From positions 1-64,000 of the forward strand of contig NZ_JABEQF010000011.1 of assembly GCF_014174355.1 (NCBI RefSeq): DNA of 64,000 bases, written 5' to 3'. Below the pieces are notes generated by a model, which worked only from the letters and a program-made list of their open reading frames with translations, searched no databases and was not told the DNA's origin. The position numbers and the translations under genes were made by a program. Position 1 is the stretch's first letter; each line of letters starts with the position of its first letter. The DNA is from Gluconacetobacter azotocaptans. Lineage in GTDB: Bacteria > Pseudomonadota > Alphaproteobacteria > Acetobacterales > Acetobacteraceae. This document shows, in pieces, positions 25,895-34,973 of this stretch.

Positions 25895-26524
25895 ATGATT
25901 GACCTGCTGACCCTAGAAACTTCACATCATTATGGATCGGCATTGGCCGAACAGTATCGTTTCAGATACAGGCACTTTATTCTTAGGGAACGATGGGATG
26001 TTCCCAACTATAATGGCATGGAATACGATCAATTCGACACGCCCGCTGCGGCCTACCTGGTCTGGAGAGACACCGACGGGGCGGTGCGGGGAATGGTCCG
26101 GCTTCTCCCGACGACGCGCCCCTACATGACCGAGAGCCTGTGGCCGGAGTTGCTCCCGGATGCCGGAGCGCCTCGTAGCCCCTCCATTTGGGAAAACACC
26201 CGTTTCGGGGTGGACCGGGATCTCCCTCCAACCGTAAGGCAGCGGGTCACGGCCGAGTTGATTCTGGCGTCCATGGAATTTGCGCTCAACCGCGGTGTCC
26301 AGTCCTTCCTTCTTATCTCCCCGCGCGCGATATTGGCACGCACGCTGCCTCGAGCCGGCCTGTTCCCCGCGGTGCAAAAAAATACGACGCTCCCGTCTGG
26401 GCATGTCGTCTCATCCGCGTACGTCCACGTTACAGCAGAAGCCCTTGAGGCGGTCCGAAACAAAATTGGTGTGAGCTATGCAGTGCTACGCCATCATGGA
26501 AGCGAACGCCTCCGTGCCGCGTAA
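25895..26524 (+). CDS. N-acyl-homoserine lactone synthase (LuxI family)
   Basis: 209 residues, standard size. Invariant LuxI features are present: RYRHFILRERWDVP (Arg, Phe, Trp), EYDQFDT (acidic pair), GMVRLLPTTRPYM and SIWENTRFGVD. It makes an acyl-homoserine lactone from S-adenosylmethionine and an acyl-ACP. The ATG at 25895 is chosen because GGTGGAG lies 8 nt upstream and because the family start fits. It is preceded by a lux box and followed by an overlapping small gene, as in the ginI-ginA arrangement of acetic acid bacteria. Confidence 0.92.
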   Translation: MIDLLTLETSHHYGSALAEQYRFRYRHFILRERWDVPNYNGMEYDQFDTPAAAYLVWRDTDGAVRGMVRLLPTTRPYMTESLWPELLPDAGAPRSPSIWENTRFGVDRDLPPTVRQRVTAELILASMEFALNRGVQSFLLISPRAILARTLPRAGLFPAVQKNTTLPSGHVVSSAYVHVTAEALEAVRNKIGVSYAVLRHHGSERLRAA

Positions 26525-26720
26525 TCTCCACCCTCGCCCCGTGCGACTATGCTGCTGGCGTGTCGAAAAGGCGCGGCAGATTGCGACGGCCCTGGGTTAT
26601 CTTCACCGCGAAGCAAAAAGCGCTGGACTCTCCGACTTTGCGGTCGAGACGATCGCGCGGGCAGAAGAAGCCACCGCCGGCGAGCGGCACGATTCGTCCT
26701 GCGAGGCAGTCACAAACTAA
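26478..26720 (+). CDS. Small protein overlapping the luxI end, GinA-like by position
   Basis: 80 residues, starting 47 bp inside luxI in another frame. In Komagataeibacter (Gluconacetobacter) intermedius the luxI-type gene ginI is followed by ginA, a small protein that mediates quorum control of acid production. Position and size fit, but I cannot confirm sequence similarity. The C-terminal half (EKARQIATALGYLHREAKSAGLSDFAVETIARAEEATAG) looks helical. A later ATG at 26496 is a possible start. Confidence 0.5.
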   Translation: MQCYAIMEANASVPRNLHPRPVRLCCWRVEKARQIATALGYLHREAKSAGLSDFAVETIARAEEATAGERHDSSCEAVTN

Positions 26721-26843
26721 TATGCCTTTATGTCATCAGACCAGATTCTTGTTTTTAACAATAAAATAGGCGAATAATTAACGATATGATAAAATAATTA
26801 CGTTCATCTACCTTCAAACAGTTGGTTAGAAAAGGAGAACGTA

Positions 26844-27068
26844 ATGGGGCAGCTGTTTGATAATGTTTTCCCCAACGGTCACAAATATAGAGAGATACCG
26901 TGGGAAATAACAAACAATCCACTTGTCATTGTGGAGATAGTTGAAACCGCTCGACGGGTAATGCCAGAGGCCATCGATGTTATCGCCGGATTGGTACATC
27001 GTCTGGATAGTCGAGAGATTGCTCTGCAGCATATTTGTTCGCCAGGCCCGAACCAATCTCATCCCTAG
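26844..27068 (+). CDS. Hypothetical 74-residue protein
   Basis: An excellent ribosome site (AAGGAG, 7 nt before ATG) in an AT-rich stretch supports a real gene. The product has a helical middle (NPLVIVEIVETARRVMPEAIDVIAGLVHRLDSREIALQHIC) with no signal peptide or membrane segment. Family not recognised. It follows the luxR-luxI group by about 120 bp and may belong to it or to the mobile segment. Confidence 0.55.
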   Translation: MGQLFDNVFPNGHKYREIPWEITNNPLVIVEIVETARRVMPEAIDVIAGLVHRLDSREIALQHICSPGPNQSHP

Positions 27069-27152
27069 AGTCTAAGCGCCGCCGCCTTCTTTCCTGAACT
27101 CCGGCGGTGGCGCAGCTCTGACGCTTGCACGCCAATCCGATCCTTCAGCACA

Positions 27153-27407
27153 TCACGTTATCACCACCTGATAGACCGGCGCCGGACCGCCCTCGATCTC
27201 GGTGACCTGCTTTGCCTTGCCATAGGCACGGTCCAGGATCTCCTTTCCCGCCGACACCTGCACCTCATGCGATTCCCCGTTCAGGGCCAGCCATGCCAGG
27301 CGCTCGAGCACCTCCGGACCATACTGCCCGGCCATGGCCCGCACGTCGGCCGTCACTTTGTTCGGGACTCCCTTCGTCCGTCCGCCGGTCTTGCGTCCTT
27401 CAGCCAT
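27153..27407 (-). CDS. Phage-type small protein (GGRxKGxPNK family)
   Basis: 84 residues: RKTGGRTKGVPNKVTADVRAMA at the N-terminus and GKEILDRAYGKAKQ near the C-terminus. This pattern is common in small proteins encoded near terminase genes in prophages. The basic N-terminus suggests nucleic-acid contact. No other packaging gene is present, so it is probably a leftover of a decayed prophage between the quorum genes and the integrase tail. Confidence 0.55.
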   Translation of the reverse strand: MAEGRKTGGRTKGVPNKVTADVRAMAGQYGPEVLERLAWLALNGESHEVQVSAGKEILDRAYGKAKQVTEIEGGPAPVYQVVIT

Positions 27408-27710
27408 GATCTACTTTCGTCTACTTTCCCCGGGAAAACCCGCGTTTTTGGTCTATTTTTGGTCTATCCGTGCTGTTTGCTCGAAACTCGGAAGCCTGCC
27501 TTGAGCGCCGATCCGAACCGGCTGCCAATAGCCGGCTCCCAGACGTCACCCCTCTTCTACAATCCATATCGTCCATACCGCCCCATTGACCCGACTCGTC
27601 GCTTGCTGGCCCGATGTGTTCTCAAAGGAGGCGTCGGATGCTTTCTAGTCCGCCATTCCTCGGGAAATTCGGCAGAAATCCGCCAATTATGACGCAGGTT
27701 AGACACTGCA
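27408..27710. other. Non-coding remnant with second att-like repeat
   Basis: About 300 bp without a recognisable gene. It contains a near repeat TTTTTGGTCTATTTTTGGTCTA (27445-27466) and the copy of the tRNA-Arg 3' end at 27642-27657. Probably the scarred end of the mobile segment. Confidence 0.45.
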
Positions 27711-27893
27711 TCAGTCCGAGTTAGACAATTCCCCCAGCCTTGACATGGCAGACTCGGCCAGCATTCGTGGCTCGACCACTTTGGTGTATCGACTGATCTC
27801 CACCAGCGTTTTGTTGCCCGTGATCGCCGCGATCTGGTGCGTCGAGCACCCGGCTTCGGCAAGCCTTCGGGCCGCCGCCTTTCGCAGACCCAT
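27711..27893 (-). pseudogene. Tyrosine integrase, C-terminal fragment
   Basis: 60 residues with the end of a phage-type integrase: GLRKAAARRLAEAGCSTHQIAAITGNKTLVEISRYTK, including the catalytic Arg and Tyr. The expected His before GLRK reads Met and the GH of ITGHKT reads GN, and everything upstream is gone. A 16-bp palindrome TGATTTGATCAAATCA (27902-27917) marks the break. It probably catalysed insertion at tRNA-Arg before decaying. Confidence 0.7.
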
Positions 27894-27972
27894 GGCCGCG
27901 TGATTTGATCAAATCAGTCTCCGCCAATCCCGGCGTGGCTCAGTCTCCAATGGTAGATCACGTAAGAATGTG

Positions 27973-29586
27973 TCACCAGTTAGGCTGACGCAAAATCGGC
28001 GCGGAGCCGGCAGGGGTCGGCAGATGGATTTTGTCGGTCGTCTGCGGAGACCGGACCGGTATCAATGTGCCCCAATTGGTACGTCTCGCCATCTCTTCTT
28101 GCATGGCTGCCGGTATGATAGGTTTACCCTCGCGCACCTCCCAGCCTCCACCCAGAGCCTTATAAAGAGCGACCAGGTAAGTAGCGACAGAGGCCCTCGT
28201 ATCCGCCAGCTTGTTTTGCGCTTGCAACAAAACGCGTTGAGAATCAATGACTCGCTGAAAACTATCAGAACCTTCACGATAACGAATCAATGCCAGGTCC
28301 ACTGAGCGTTGAGCGGCGTCGACGGACCTCTGCGAACTTCTTGTACTGTCCTGTGCCTTAAGAAAACCGACAAGTGCGTCTTCTGCCTCCCGCGCCGCTC
28401 TGATTACGGTGTCCTGGTAGGTGACAATGGCGCGCTGAAAACGTGCATCCTGTGCACGAACGTCATTTGCGATACGGCCGTAGTTCAGAATCGACCATCT
28501 GAATCCTGGCCCTGCGGTAAAGAACAGGCTGTGAGGGGCGAAGAAGTTGGCCATATCACTGCTTTGCACCCCAACTTCCCCGAAGAGAAAGAATCTGGGA
28601 TAGAGATCCGCCTTGGACACTCCGATACGCGCGCTCTCCGCGGCAGCGTTCAGTTCAGCGGCGCGGATATCCGGACGTCGTCGTAGCAGTTCCGCCGGTA
28701 TGCCGATCGCCACTTTTGTGGACGCGATCGGGATTTGTTGGGGACCGTAAAGCAAGGAGTCGACGCCGCCCGGCGGCTTCCCGAGCAAGGCGCTCAGAGC
28801 ATTTTTGGTCTGCTGGAGACTGGACTGGAACCGAGGAATGTCAGCAAGGGTGCTTTCCAGCAGGGTTCGTGCCTGATTGACGTCGAGTTCCGAGGTGGCG
28901 CCGTTACGGAAACGAGACAGCGCGATGTCCAGTCCCTCTCCTTGGACCCTAGCGTTTTCGACAGCTATACGAATGTACACCTCAAAGGTCCGCATGGCAG
29001 TGTAGGTGCGGGCCACTTCAGCAGTAAGTGAAACAAGAGCGTCATCATAGTCGGCTTCCGTTGCGAGCATGTGCGCGCTGGCGGCCTCGACGTTGCGTCG
29101 GAAGCGGCCCCAGAAATCCAGTTCCCAAGCAGCATCAAAACCCAGATTAAAATTTGCAAAGGAATGTCTGAGATTTTCCTGGTTGGCGAACTGAGAGCTG
29201 AGTAGGTTCTGCTGTGCAGTGCCGAAGCCCTCTTGCGTCTGCGGATATTGATATCCTATCGCGACGCCTAATTGCGCCCGGGCCTCCATGATTCTCAGAC
29301 CGGCAATTTGTACCGGGAGGTTCTGTTCCGACGCGATCTGAACCAGCCGATCGAGCACCGGATCGTCGAACGCCCTCCACCAGTGACTCATGACCTCATT
29401 CGTGGCCATGACCCGTGGATCGTTGCCCTCGATCCATTGATCCTGAACTTTTGCCTTTGGCTGAACGAAGTCGGGGCCGACCGCGCATCCGCTCAATATC
29501 AGCACCATGGATATGGTTGGAGACCAACCCATGATCGCTAAAGATCTGTAGCGGAAAAAGCGCTGTGTGTTTCGATGATTGCCCAT
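27973..29586 (-). CDS. Outer-membrane efflux lipoprotein (NodT/OprM type)
   Basis: 537 residues. The lipobox LILSGC is followed by AVGPDFVQPKAKVQDQW, the usual start of NodT/OprM-family channels. Two repeats of long helices and barrel strands follow (NLGFDAAWELDFWGRFRRNVEAASA, LRRRPDIRAAELNAAAESARIGVSKADLYPRF). It provides the outer-membrane duct for the exporter encoded upstream. The ATG at 29586 is preferred to 29628 because GAGG precedes it and it begins the signal peptide. Last gene of the four-gene operon; base composition is lower in GC than core genes. Confidence 0.85.
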   Translation of the reverse strand: MGNHRNTQRFFRYRSLAIMGWSPTISMVLILSGCAVGPDFVQPKAKVQDQWIEGNDPRVMATNEVMSHWWRAFDDPVLDRLVQIASEQNLPVQIAGLRIMEARAQLGVAIGYQYPQTQEGFGTAQQNLLSSQFANQENLRHSFANFNLGFDAAWELDFWGRFRRNVEAASAHMLATEADYDDALVSLTAEVARTYTAMRTFEVYIRIAVENARVQGEGLDIALSRFRNGATSELDVNQARTLLESTLADIPRFQSSLQQTKNALSALLGKPPGGVDSLLYGPQQIPIASTKVAIGIPAELLRRRPDIRAAELNAAAESARIGVSKADLYPRFFLFGEVGVQSSDMANFFAPHSLFFTAGPGFRWSILNYGRIANDVRAQDARFQRAIVTYQDTVIRAAREAEDALVGFLKAQDSTRSSQRSVDAAQRSVDLALIRYREGSDSFQRVIDSQRVLLQAQNKLADTRASVATYLVALYKALGGGWEVREGKPIIPAAMQEEMARRTNWGTLIPVRSPQTTDKIHLPTPAGSAPILRQPNW

Positions 29587-29641
29587 TGCCGCGCCTCGTT
29601 GTCCGTTGTTTGGCACTGACCTGCTCATCGGCTAAGCGGTC

Positions 29642-30766
29642 CTACTTCGTGACCGCAATTGATTTTCGGAAGAGCGCCAAGCTGTAAATGAAAAAAGCCA
29701 GCCCGACTACACTCACCATTGCAAATTGGGGCCAAACAGCGTCGAGCCCGCCACCGCGATAGATGATCTTCTGGGAAAAGCTGACAAAATGGCGCGAAGG
29801 CAGGAAGAAGGTCATGTACTGGAGCCAGACTGGCTGACTCTCAACGGGAGTCGATCCGCCGGAGAGGAGTTGCAGCATGACGTTCACAAAAATGATCAAG
29901 AGTGCAAACTGCGCCATCGAGCGTGAGATAGTGCCGAGGAATATGCCCAGCGCAGTGGCGAAAAAGAGGTAGAGCAAGACGCCGGAAAACCACAGTGACA
30001 CCGACCCGGAAAATGGGGCGTGCAGCACTTTCATGACGATAAAATAGAGAGAGAGAGCGGTCGCGACGAGAATGACGCAACTGTTGGCCCATACCTTTGC
30101 CATTGCGATTTCGAAAGCGGTCAGCGGCATTACGAGCAAGTGCTCCAGAGTTCCATGTTCACGTTCGCGGATCACTGCGGCCCCCGTCAAAACGACCGTG
30201 AGCAGAGTGATTTGATTGATAATTCCGACGACGCTCGCAAACCACGAGGTCTCCCCGTTTGGGTTGAACAGCCTACGAATAATCAGATTTATGGACGGTT
30301 GCGCCGAATCATCAGTGCGTCTGAAAAAACTCGAAATGCGCTCATTAATGATATTCTTAATGTAGCCGCCGCCGATAGCGGCTTGCTGCATGGCGGTTGC
30401 GTCAATGTTCAGCTGGATGTCGGGATGGCGACCCGCGCGCAGATCGGCTTCGAACTGCGGCGGAATCACGACCACGAACATGAACCGGCCTTCATCCATT
30501 GCGGTTTCGACATCCGTCACGGCGATTGGCTCCGGCGTCTGGAAGCGGGGCAGATAGAAGGCTTCCGCCAGTTGCCTGGACAAAGCGGAATTGTCTTCGT
30601 CAGCGAAGGCGATCGACGCGTTATTGACCTCGCTGGACGAGCCAGTGGCCTGAGCGTAGATCGCGCCGGTAAACGAATAGACGACGAAAATGAGCATGAC
30701 CAGGTCACTGCTGACGCTACGAAGTTCTTTAAGACCGAGCCAGAAAATATTGAGGAGCGAGGTCAC
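29642..30766 (-). CDS. ABC-2 type exporter permease (YbhS/YbhR-like)
   Basis: 374 residues. One N-terminal membrane helix, a large periplasmic part (SSEVNNASIAFADEDNSALSRQLAEAF, GRFMFVVVIPPQFEADLRAGRHPDIQL), then five C-terminal helices with REREHGTLEHLLVMPLTAFEIAMAKVWAN, the ABC-2 hallmark. The GTG at 30766 is chosen because AGGAGA lies 7 nt upstream and it starts 2 bp after the stop of the preceding gene. It forms the membrane channel with the permease half of the fused ATPase protein. Confidence 0.87.
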   Translation of the reverse strand: MTSLLNIFWLGLKELRSVSSDLVMLIFVVYSFTGAIYAQATGSSSEVNNASIAFADEDNSALSRQLAEAFYLPRFQTPEPIAVTDVETAMDEGRFMFVVVIPPQFEADLRAGRHPDIQLNIDATAMQQAAIGGGYIKNIINERISSFFRRTDDSAQPSINLIIRRLFNPNGETSWFASVVGIINQITLLTVVLTGAAVIREREHGTLEHLLVMPLTAFEIAMAKVWANSCVILVATALSLYFIVMKVLHAPFSGSVSLWFSGVLLYLFFATALGIFLGTISRSMAQFALLIIFVNVMLQLLSGGSTPVESQPVWLQYMTFFLPSRHFVSFSQKIIYRGGGLDAVWPQFAMVSVVGLAFFIYSLALFRKSIAVTK

Positions 30767-30768
30767 CT

Positions 30769-33549
30769 CTATCTCTCCTGCTTGCTTAGAGCGAGGGCGC
30801 TCACGGTCCAAAGAACGGGAATGCTGCAAGCGAGGAACGTCAGGTCCGGCGCGAGGAGATTCGCGTGAAGTCCCTTGGTGAAGACGCCTTTGCTTGCGTG
30901 CATGTAGTAGGTGGTGGGCCAGATCGAACCCACGAATCTTGCCCGACCTGCAAGCGTTGAGACCGGCTGCAGAAAGCCGGAGAACTGGATGGTCGGTAAA
31001 AGCGTAACAATTGTCGTTACGAAGACGGCGGCAACCTGACTGCTCGTGAAGGTCGAAATGACCATGCCGATGCCCGTTGTCACGGTGACGTAAAGGAGCG
31101 TGCAGAGCGTCAGCATCAGGAAGCTGCCCTTTAGCGGGACGTCAAAAACCAGGAGCGCCATCGTCACGAGAACGAAATAGTTCATCATGCCGATCGCGAT
31201 ATAAGGCAGCTGCTTGCCTATCAGATATTCCAGCCGGCCTGTCGGCGTGACGTAGAAATTGATCATGGAACCGAGCTCCTTCTCGCGCACGATACTGACC
31301 GCCATAAGAATTGCCGGAAGGAGGATCAGCAGGATGGGGGGGATGCTCGGAACCATCGCGTAGACACTTTCAAACGTCGGATTATACATGTAGCGATCTT
31401 GAAAATTGGCGGTGTATTTTTGTGGCTTGATCCCAATCCCATTGTTGGGATCAAGCAGCATCGCGTCCTGGACACTTTGAACATATTGCGCGACCGTCTC
31501 GCCACGGAACGTATCGGCGCCGTCCACCTCTGCCAGAATTTCCGGTCTCGATCCCTTCCTGATATCGCGACCGAAATTCGGGGGTATCTCCAGGACCAGA
31601 GAGATTTTGTCCGACTGCATTCTTGAGAGTGCGTCTTCGACGGAGCGAACGTGTGCCTGCTGCGCGAAGTACCGCGGTGCGCCCGCGAATTGTTCCAGAT
31701 AGGAGCGGCTCTCCAACGTCTGGTCGAGGTCGAAGGTCGCGTAGCGCACATGTTCCACGTCAGTCGTGATGCCAAATCCGAAGACAAGCATCAGCAAGGC
31801 TGAACCGACGAAGGCGAAGGCAAGCCGAACCGGATCGCGCAGGATCTGCATGGTTTCATTGATGGTGTAAGCCAGAAGTCGGCTAAGGCGCAGTGAAAGA
31901 CCGGAACGCACTGCATGTTGCGAGGCGTCGGTGCCTGCGCGCAAGTCCGCGTCCTCCTTTGTCTGGCCATCGGTCGTGGTCTCTCCGATCGCGTCTTCCA
32001 TGTAGCCGATGAAGGCTTCCTCCAGCGTGGCAGCGCCGCGCGCTTCGATCAACTTCTTCGGGACATCGGCGGCGAGCACCTTGCCGGCATGCATCAGCGA
32101 GATTCTGTCGCAGCGCATAGCTTCATTCATAAAATGAGTCGTTACGAAAATCGTAACGCCTTGGTTGCGCGAAAGGTCGATCAGCAACTCCCAGAAGTTG
32201 TCGCGCGCAACTGGATCGACCCCTGAGGTCGGTTCGTCCAGGATCAGCAGCGCTGGACCGTGCAACACCGCGACGGCCAGAGACAGGCGTTGACGCAGGC
32301 CCATCGGCAGGTCGCTGGCCAACGCGTCGAGATAGGGGCCAAGCCCGAATTTTTCGACAAGCTCCTTGATGCGTGTCTCCGCCTTGTTCGGCGGAATATG
32401 ATAGAGGCGCGCATCAAGAACGAGGTTTTGGCGGACAGTGAGCTCACCATAGAGTGAGAAGGCCTGCGTCATGTAGCCGATGTTCTTGCGTACCTCGATG
32501 CTGCCGGCGTCGACAGGCTGACCGAATAGCTTCGCGCTTCCTTCGGTTGGCGGCAGCAGTCCCGTCAGCATTTTCATGGTGGTGGACTTGCCACACCCGT
32601 TTGAGCCAAGAAAACCGAAGATTTCTCCCCGCTCGATCGTCAGGGAGACGTGGTCGACGGCGACGAAGTTGCCGAAGCGGCACGTAAGCCCCTTTGCGTC
32701 GATGGCCACCTCGGATTTGCCGGTCGGGCGCGGTGGAATGGTCAGGTCGACGTGACCCGTGCGCTTTTCCTCCGGGAGCAGGGCGATGAAACACCTCTCG
32801 AGATCGGAGGTGCCGGTCCGTTCCATGAGCGCCGCGGGTGTTCCCGTCGCAAGAACCCGCCCGGCATCCATGGCGACGATCCAATCCCATTGTTGGGCCT
32901 CATCCATATAGGCGGTGGAGATAATGACGCTCATGCCGGGCCGACCGGAACGAATTTCCTCAATAAGCGCCCAGAACTGTCGACGCGAGAGTGGATCGAC
33001 GCCGGTGGTCGGTTCATCAAGAATGAGGAGGTCGGGTTCGTGAACCAGGGCGCCGCAGAGGCCGACTTTCTGTTTCATGCCCCCCGACAATTTGCCTGCC
33101 GGACGGTCGGGAAAGGGCGAGAGCCCCGTTGCACGCAGCAGCTCCCTGATACGGGAAAGGCGCTCCCCGGCAGTCAGGCCGAAGAGCCGCGCCATGAAGT
33201 CGACGTTCTCCTGCACGCTCAATTCAAAGTAGAGATTTTTTCCCAAGCCCTGAGGCATATAGGCGATCCGGGGACAGGTCTCGCGACGATGCCTCGCGCC
33301 GGCAATGTCGCCACCCAGGACGATGACTTTCCCCTGCTGGATCTTTTTGGCGCCTGCGATCAGAGCCAGAAGCGTCGATTTTCCGACGCCGTCCGGCCCG
33401 ATGACGCCGACCATACGCCCGCTTGGAATGTCGAGGGAGAGTCCGTCGAGGCCTATTGTCGTGCCGTAGCGGTGAGTGACGCCATGTATCGACGCCACCG
33501 CAGCACGATCGTCTATGGCCATAGACACATGAGACTCGGGAATTGGCAT
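30769..33549 (-). CDS. Fused ABC exporter: two ATPase domains plus ABC-2 permease (RbbA-like)
   Basis: 926 residues. ATPase 1 (about 10-240): GVIGPDGVGKSTLLAL, LSGGMKQKVGLCGALVHEPDLLILDEPTTGVD. ATPase 2 (about 280-510): GFLGSNGCGKSTTMKML, LILDEPTSGVDP. The C-terminal ABC-2 permease starts near LRDPVRLAFAFVGSALLMLVFGFG and ends with six helices. The layout is that of RbbA/YhiH and YbhFSR-type drug exporters. With HlyD and the NodT channel it would form a complete cell-envelope exporter. The start is uncertain: ATG at 33549 is preferred, with 33522 possible. Confidence 0.85.
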   Translation of the reverse strand: MPIPESHVSMAIDDRAAVASIHGVTHRYGTTIGLDGLSLDIPSGRMVGVIGPDGVGKSTLLALIAGAKKIQQGKVIVLGGDIAGARHRRETCPRIAYMPQGLGKNLYFELSVQENVDFMARLFGLTAGERLSRIRELLRATGLSPFPDRPAGKLSGGMKQKVGLCGALVHEPDLLILDEPTTGVDPLSRRQFWALIEEIRSGRPGMSVIISTAYMDEAQQWDWIVAMDAGRVLATGTPAALMERTGTSDLERCFIALLPEEKRTGHVDLTIPPRPTGKSEVAIDAKGLTCRFGNFVAVDHVSLTIERGEIFGFLGSNGCGKSTTMKMLTGLLPPTEGSAKLFGQPVDAGSIEVRKNIGYMTQAFSLYGELTVRQNLVLDARLYHIPPNKAETRIKELVEKFGLGPYLDALASDLPMGLRQRLSLAVAVLHGPALLILDEPTSGVDPVARDNFWELLIDLSRNQGVTIFVTTHFMNEAMRCDRISLMHAGKVLAADVPKKLIEARGAATLEEAFIGYMEDAIGETTTDGQTKEDADLRAGTDASQHAVRSGLSLRLSRLLAYTINETMQILRDPVRLAFAFVGSALLMLVFGFGITTDVEHVRYATFDLDQTLESRSYLEQFAGAPRYFAQQAHVRSVEDALSRMQSDKISLVLEIPPNFGRDIRKGSRPEILAEVDGADTFRGETVAQYVQSVQDAMLLDPNNGIGIKPQKYTANFQDRYMYNPTFESVYAMVPSIPPILLILLPAILMAVSIVREKELGSMINFYVTPTGRLEYLIGKQLPYIAIGMMNYFVLVTMALLVFDVPLKGSFLMLTLCTLLYVTVTTGIGMVISTFTSSQVAAVFVTTIVTLLPTIQFSGFLQPVSTLAGRARFVGSIWPTTYYMHASKGVFTKGLHANLLAPDLTFLACSIPVLWTVSALALSKQER

Positions 33550-33701
33550 GGGTACGTTCTCTGGCGTGTTGGGACAGGCGTTTCGCTGGCGTGCCGGCTC
33601 ATTGATGTTCTTCCTCCAGGCTGTGCAGGCCATGGAGTCACTTTGAGGCATGCTCCGCGTCCGGCGGTTCGGGGTTCGCCCTATTCCGCGCTTCGTCCTG
33701 G

Positions 33702-34679
33702 TTACAGGGCGTTTTGCATTGAAGTCGGCCAGGACGCGGCGTCATCCGCCTTCACGTAACCAACGCCTCGAACGCCGGTTTTAATGATATCTATGTAGGT
33801 CTCGACTGTCTTTTCGGGGACGCGAAGCTTCACGCGGAACATGAGTTTTTCTCGCTCACTCCGCGTCTCGACCTGTTTGGGCGTAAACTCCGCCTCCGGC
33901 GACACGAAACTGACATACCCTTTGATTGGGCGGTCGGGTCGGACGTCGAGAAGAATACGCGCCTCCGCTCCGATTTTTAGCCGTGCAGCCTGCTCGGCAG
34001 GAAGAAATATCTCCATGTAGACGTCATTCAGATTCACCAACGTCAGTGCCTTTCCGCCCGGCCCCAAAACCTCGCCGACTTCGACCAGTCGATAGAGCAC
34101 CCGTCCCAGAATAGGAGACTTCAGGGTCGCATCGTCGATTCGGGTCTGGACCGTCGCCACTTTTGCCTCGGCGACCCTTACCTCCTGCCCAAGCGTGCGG
34201 AGCATGGCCTGGTTTTCCTGAAGGCCGGCTGAGGTTGTTTGTAGCGCCGCGTTACGGACATCGAGTTCGCGCTGCGAGCCAGCGCGTTCGGCGACGAGGG
34301 CGCTGCTGCGTCTGACCTCGATCTTGGCGAGTCTGATTTCACTTTCCGTTTTAACGATAGCAGCCTGTGCGACGGCCACTTTTTCCTGCGTGGCAGCGAC
34401 GTTTAATTTCGCCTCTTCCAGCTCTGCCTGCAACGTGGCGGTATCCAGTAGAACCAGCACCTCTCCAGGTTTGACAAGATCCCCCTCATCAACACGGAGT
34501 TCCTGCACCCGGAGCGGCTCCTTGGCGACGACATCGACGAGCTTCGCCTCGATGCGCCCGTTACCTGATGCGATCCCCTGCGGCAGGGCGGATTGCAACT
34601 GCTGCCAATATTGGTAGCCGAAGTAGCTTACGCCCAGAACGACGGCCGCCAAGATCCACGCGATTGTTTTCTTTGACAT
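33702..34679 (-). CDS. HlyD-family periplasmic adaptor (YbhG-like)
   Basis: 325 residues. An N-terminal membrane anchor (TIAWILAAVVLGVSYFGY), lipoyl/barrel-sandwich halves (VDVVAKEPLRVQELRVDEGDLVKPGEVLVLLD and DDATLKSPILGRVLYRLVEVGEVLGPGGKALTLVN) around a long coiled-coil hairpin (about residues 75-165), and a beta-barrel end. It links the inner-membrane exporter to the outer-membrane channel. First gene of the operon; start 34679 fits the anchor and GGGAG upstream. Confidence 0.87.
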   Translation of the reverse strand: MSKKTIAWILAAVVLGVSYFGYQYWQQLQSALPQGIASGNGRIEAKLVDVVAKEPLRVQELRVDEGDLVKPGEVLVLLDTATLQAELEEAKLNVAATQEKVAVAQAAIVKTESEIRLAKIEVRRSSALVAERAGSQRELDVRNAALQTTSAGLQENQAMLRTLGQEVRVAEAKVATVQTRIDDATLKSPILGRVLYRLVEVGEVLGPGGKALTLVNLNDVYMEIFLPAEQAARLKIGAEARILLDVRPDRPIKGYVSFVSPEAEFTPKQVETRSEREKLMFRVKLRVPEKTVETYIDIIKTGVRGVGYVKADDAASWPTSMQNAL

Positions 34680-34973
34680 CAGCGCCGTTCTCCCAGGAAC
34701 GATCTTCTCGGCATGAGAGGCTGGATGCCGTAAGCCGTGTCGCCACATGTGCGACCGCACCGGACTTCGGCTTCGCGGTGTAAAGTTCATATCCGCCGGT
34801 AAGTTTCCAACGACCCGTCACAATCTTGCGTACATTATATCTGTGCGAGTCATGACGGCTTCGTGTTCCTGCCATGAGGTGTCCCGGTCGGGATTGCGTT
34901 TGGTTTCGGCTCTACCGCCACGGTAAGCTGCCCCGTCACCATCAGACTGAAATCCTCTCAGGAGGAGGAGAAA
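34680..34973. promoter_or_regulatory. Divergent promoter region between exporter operon and ppk2
   Basis: About 290 bp between the two divergent starts. No gene fits. It must carry the promoters for both units, but I see no clear operator. An AGGAGGAGGAG ribosome site lies just before the ppk2 ATG. Confidence 0.4.

Noticed and set aside
27421-27470. Short repeats (TTTTTGGTCTA twice; CTACTTTCGTCTACTTTC) as a CRISPR remnant
   Set aside because: Only two short adjacent units without spacers of regular size, and no cas genes.
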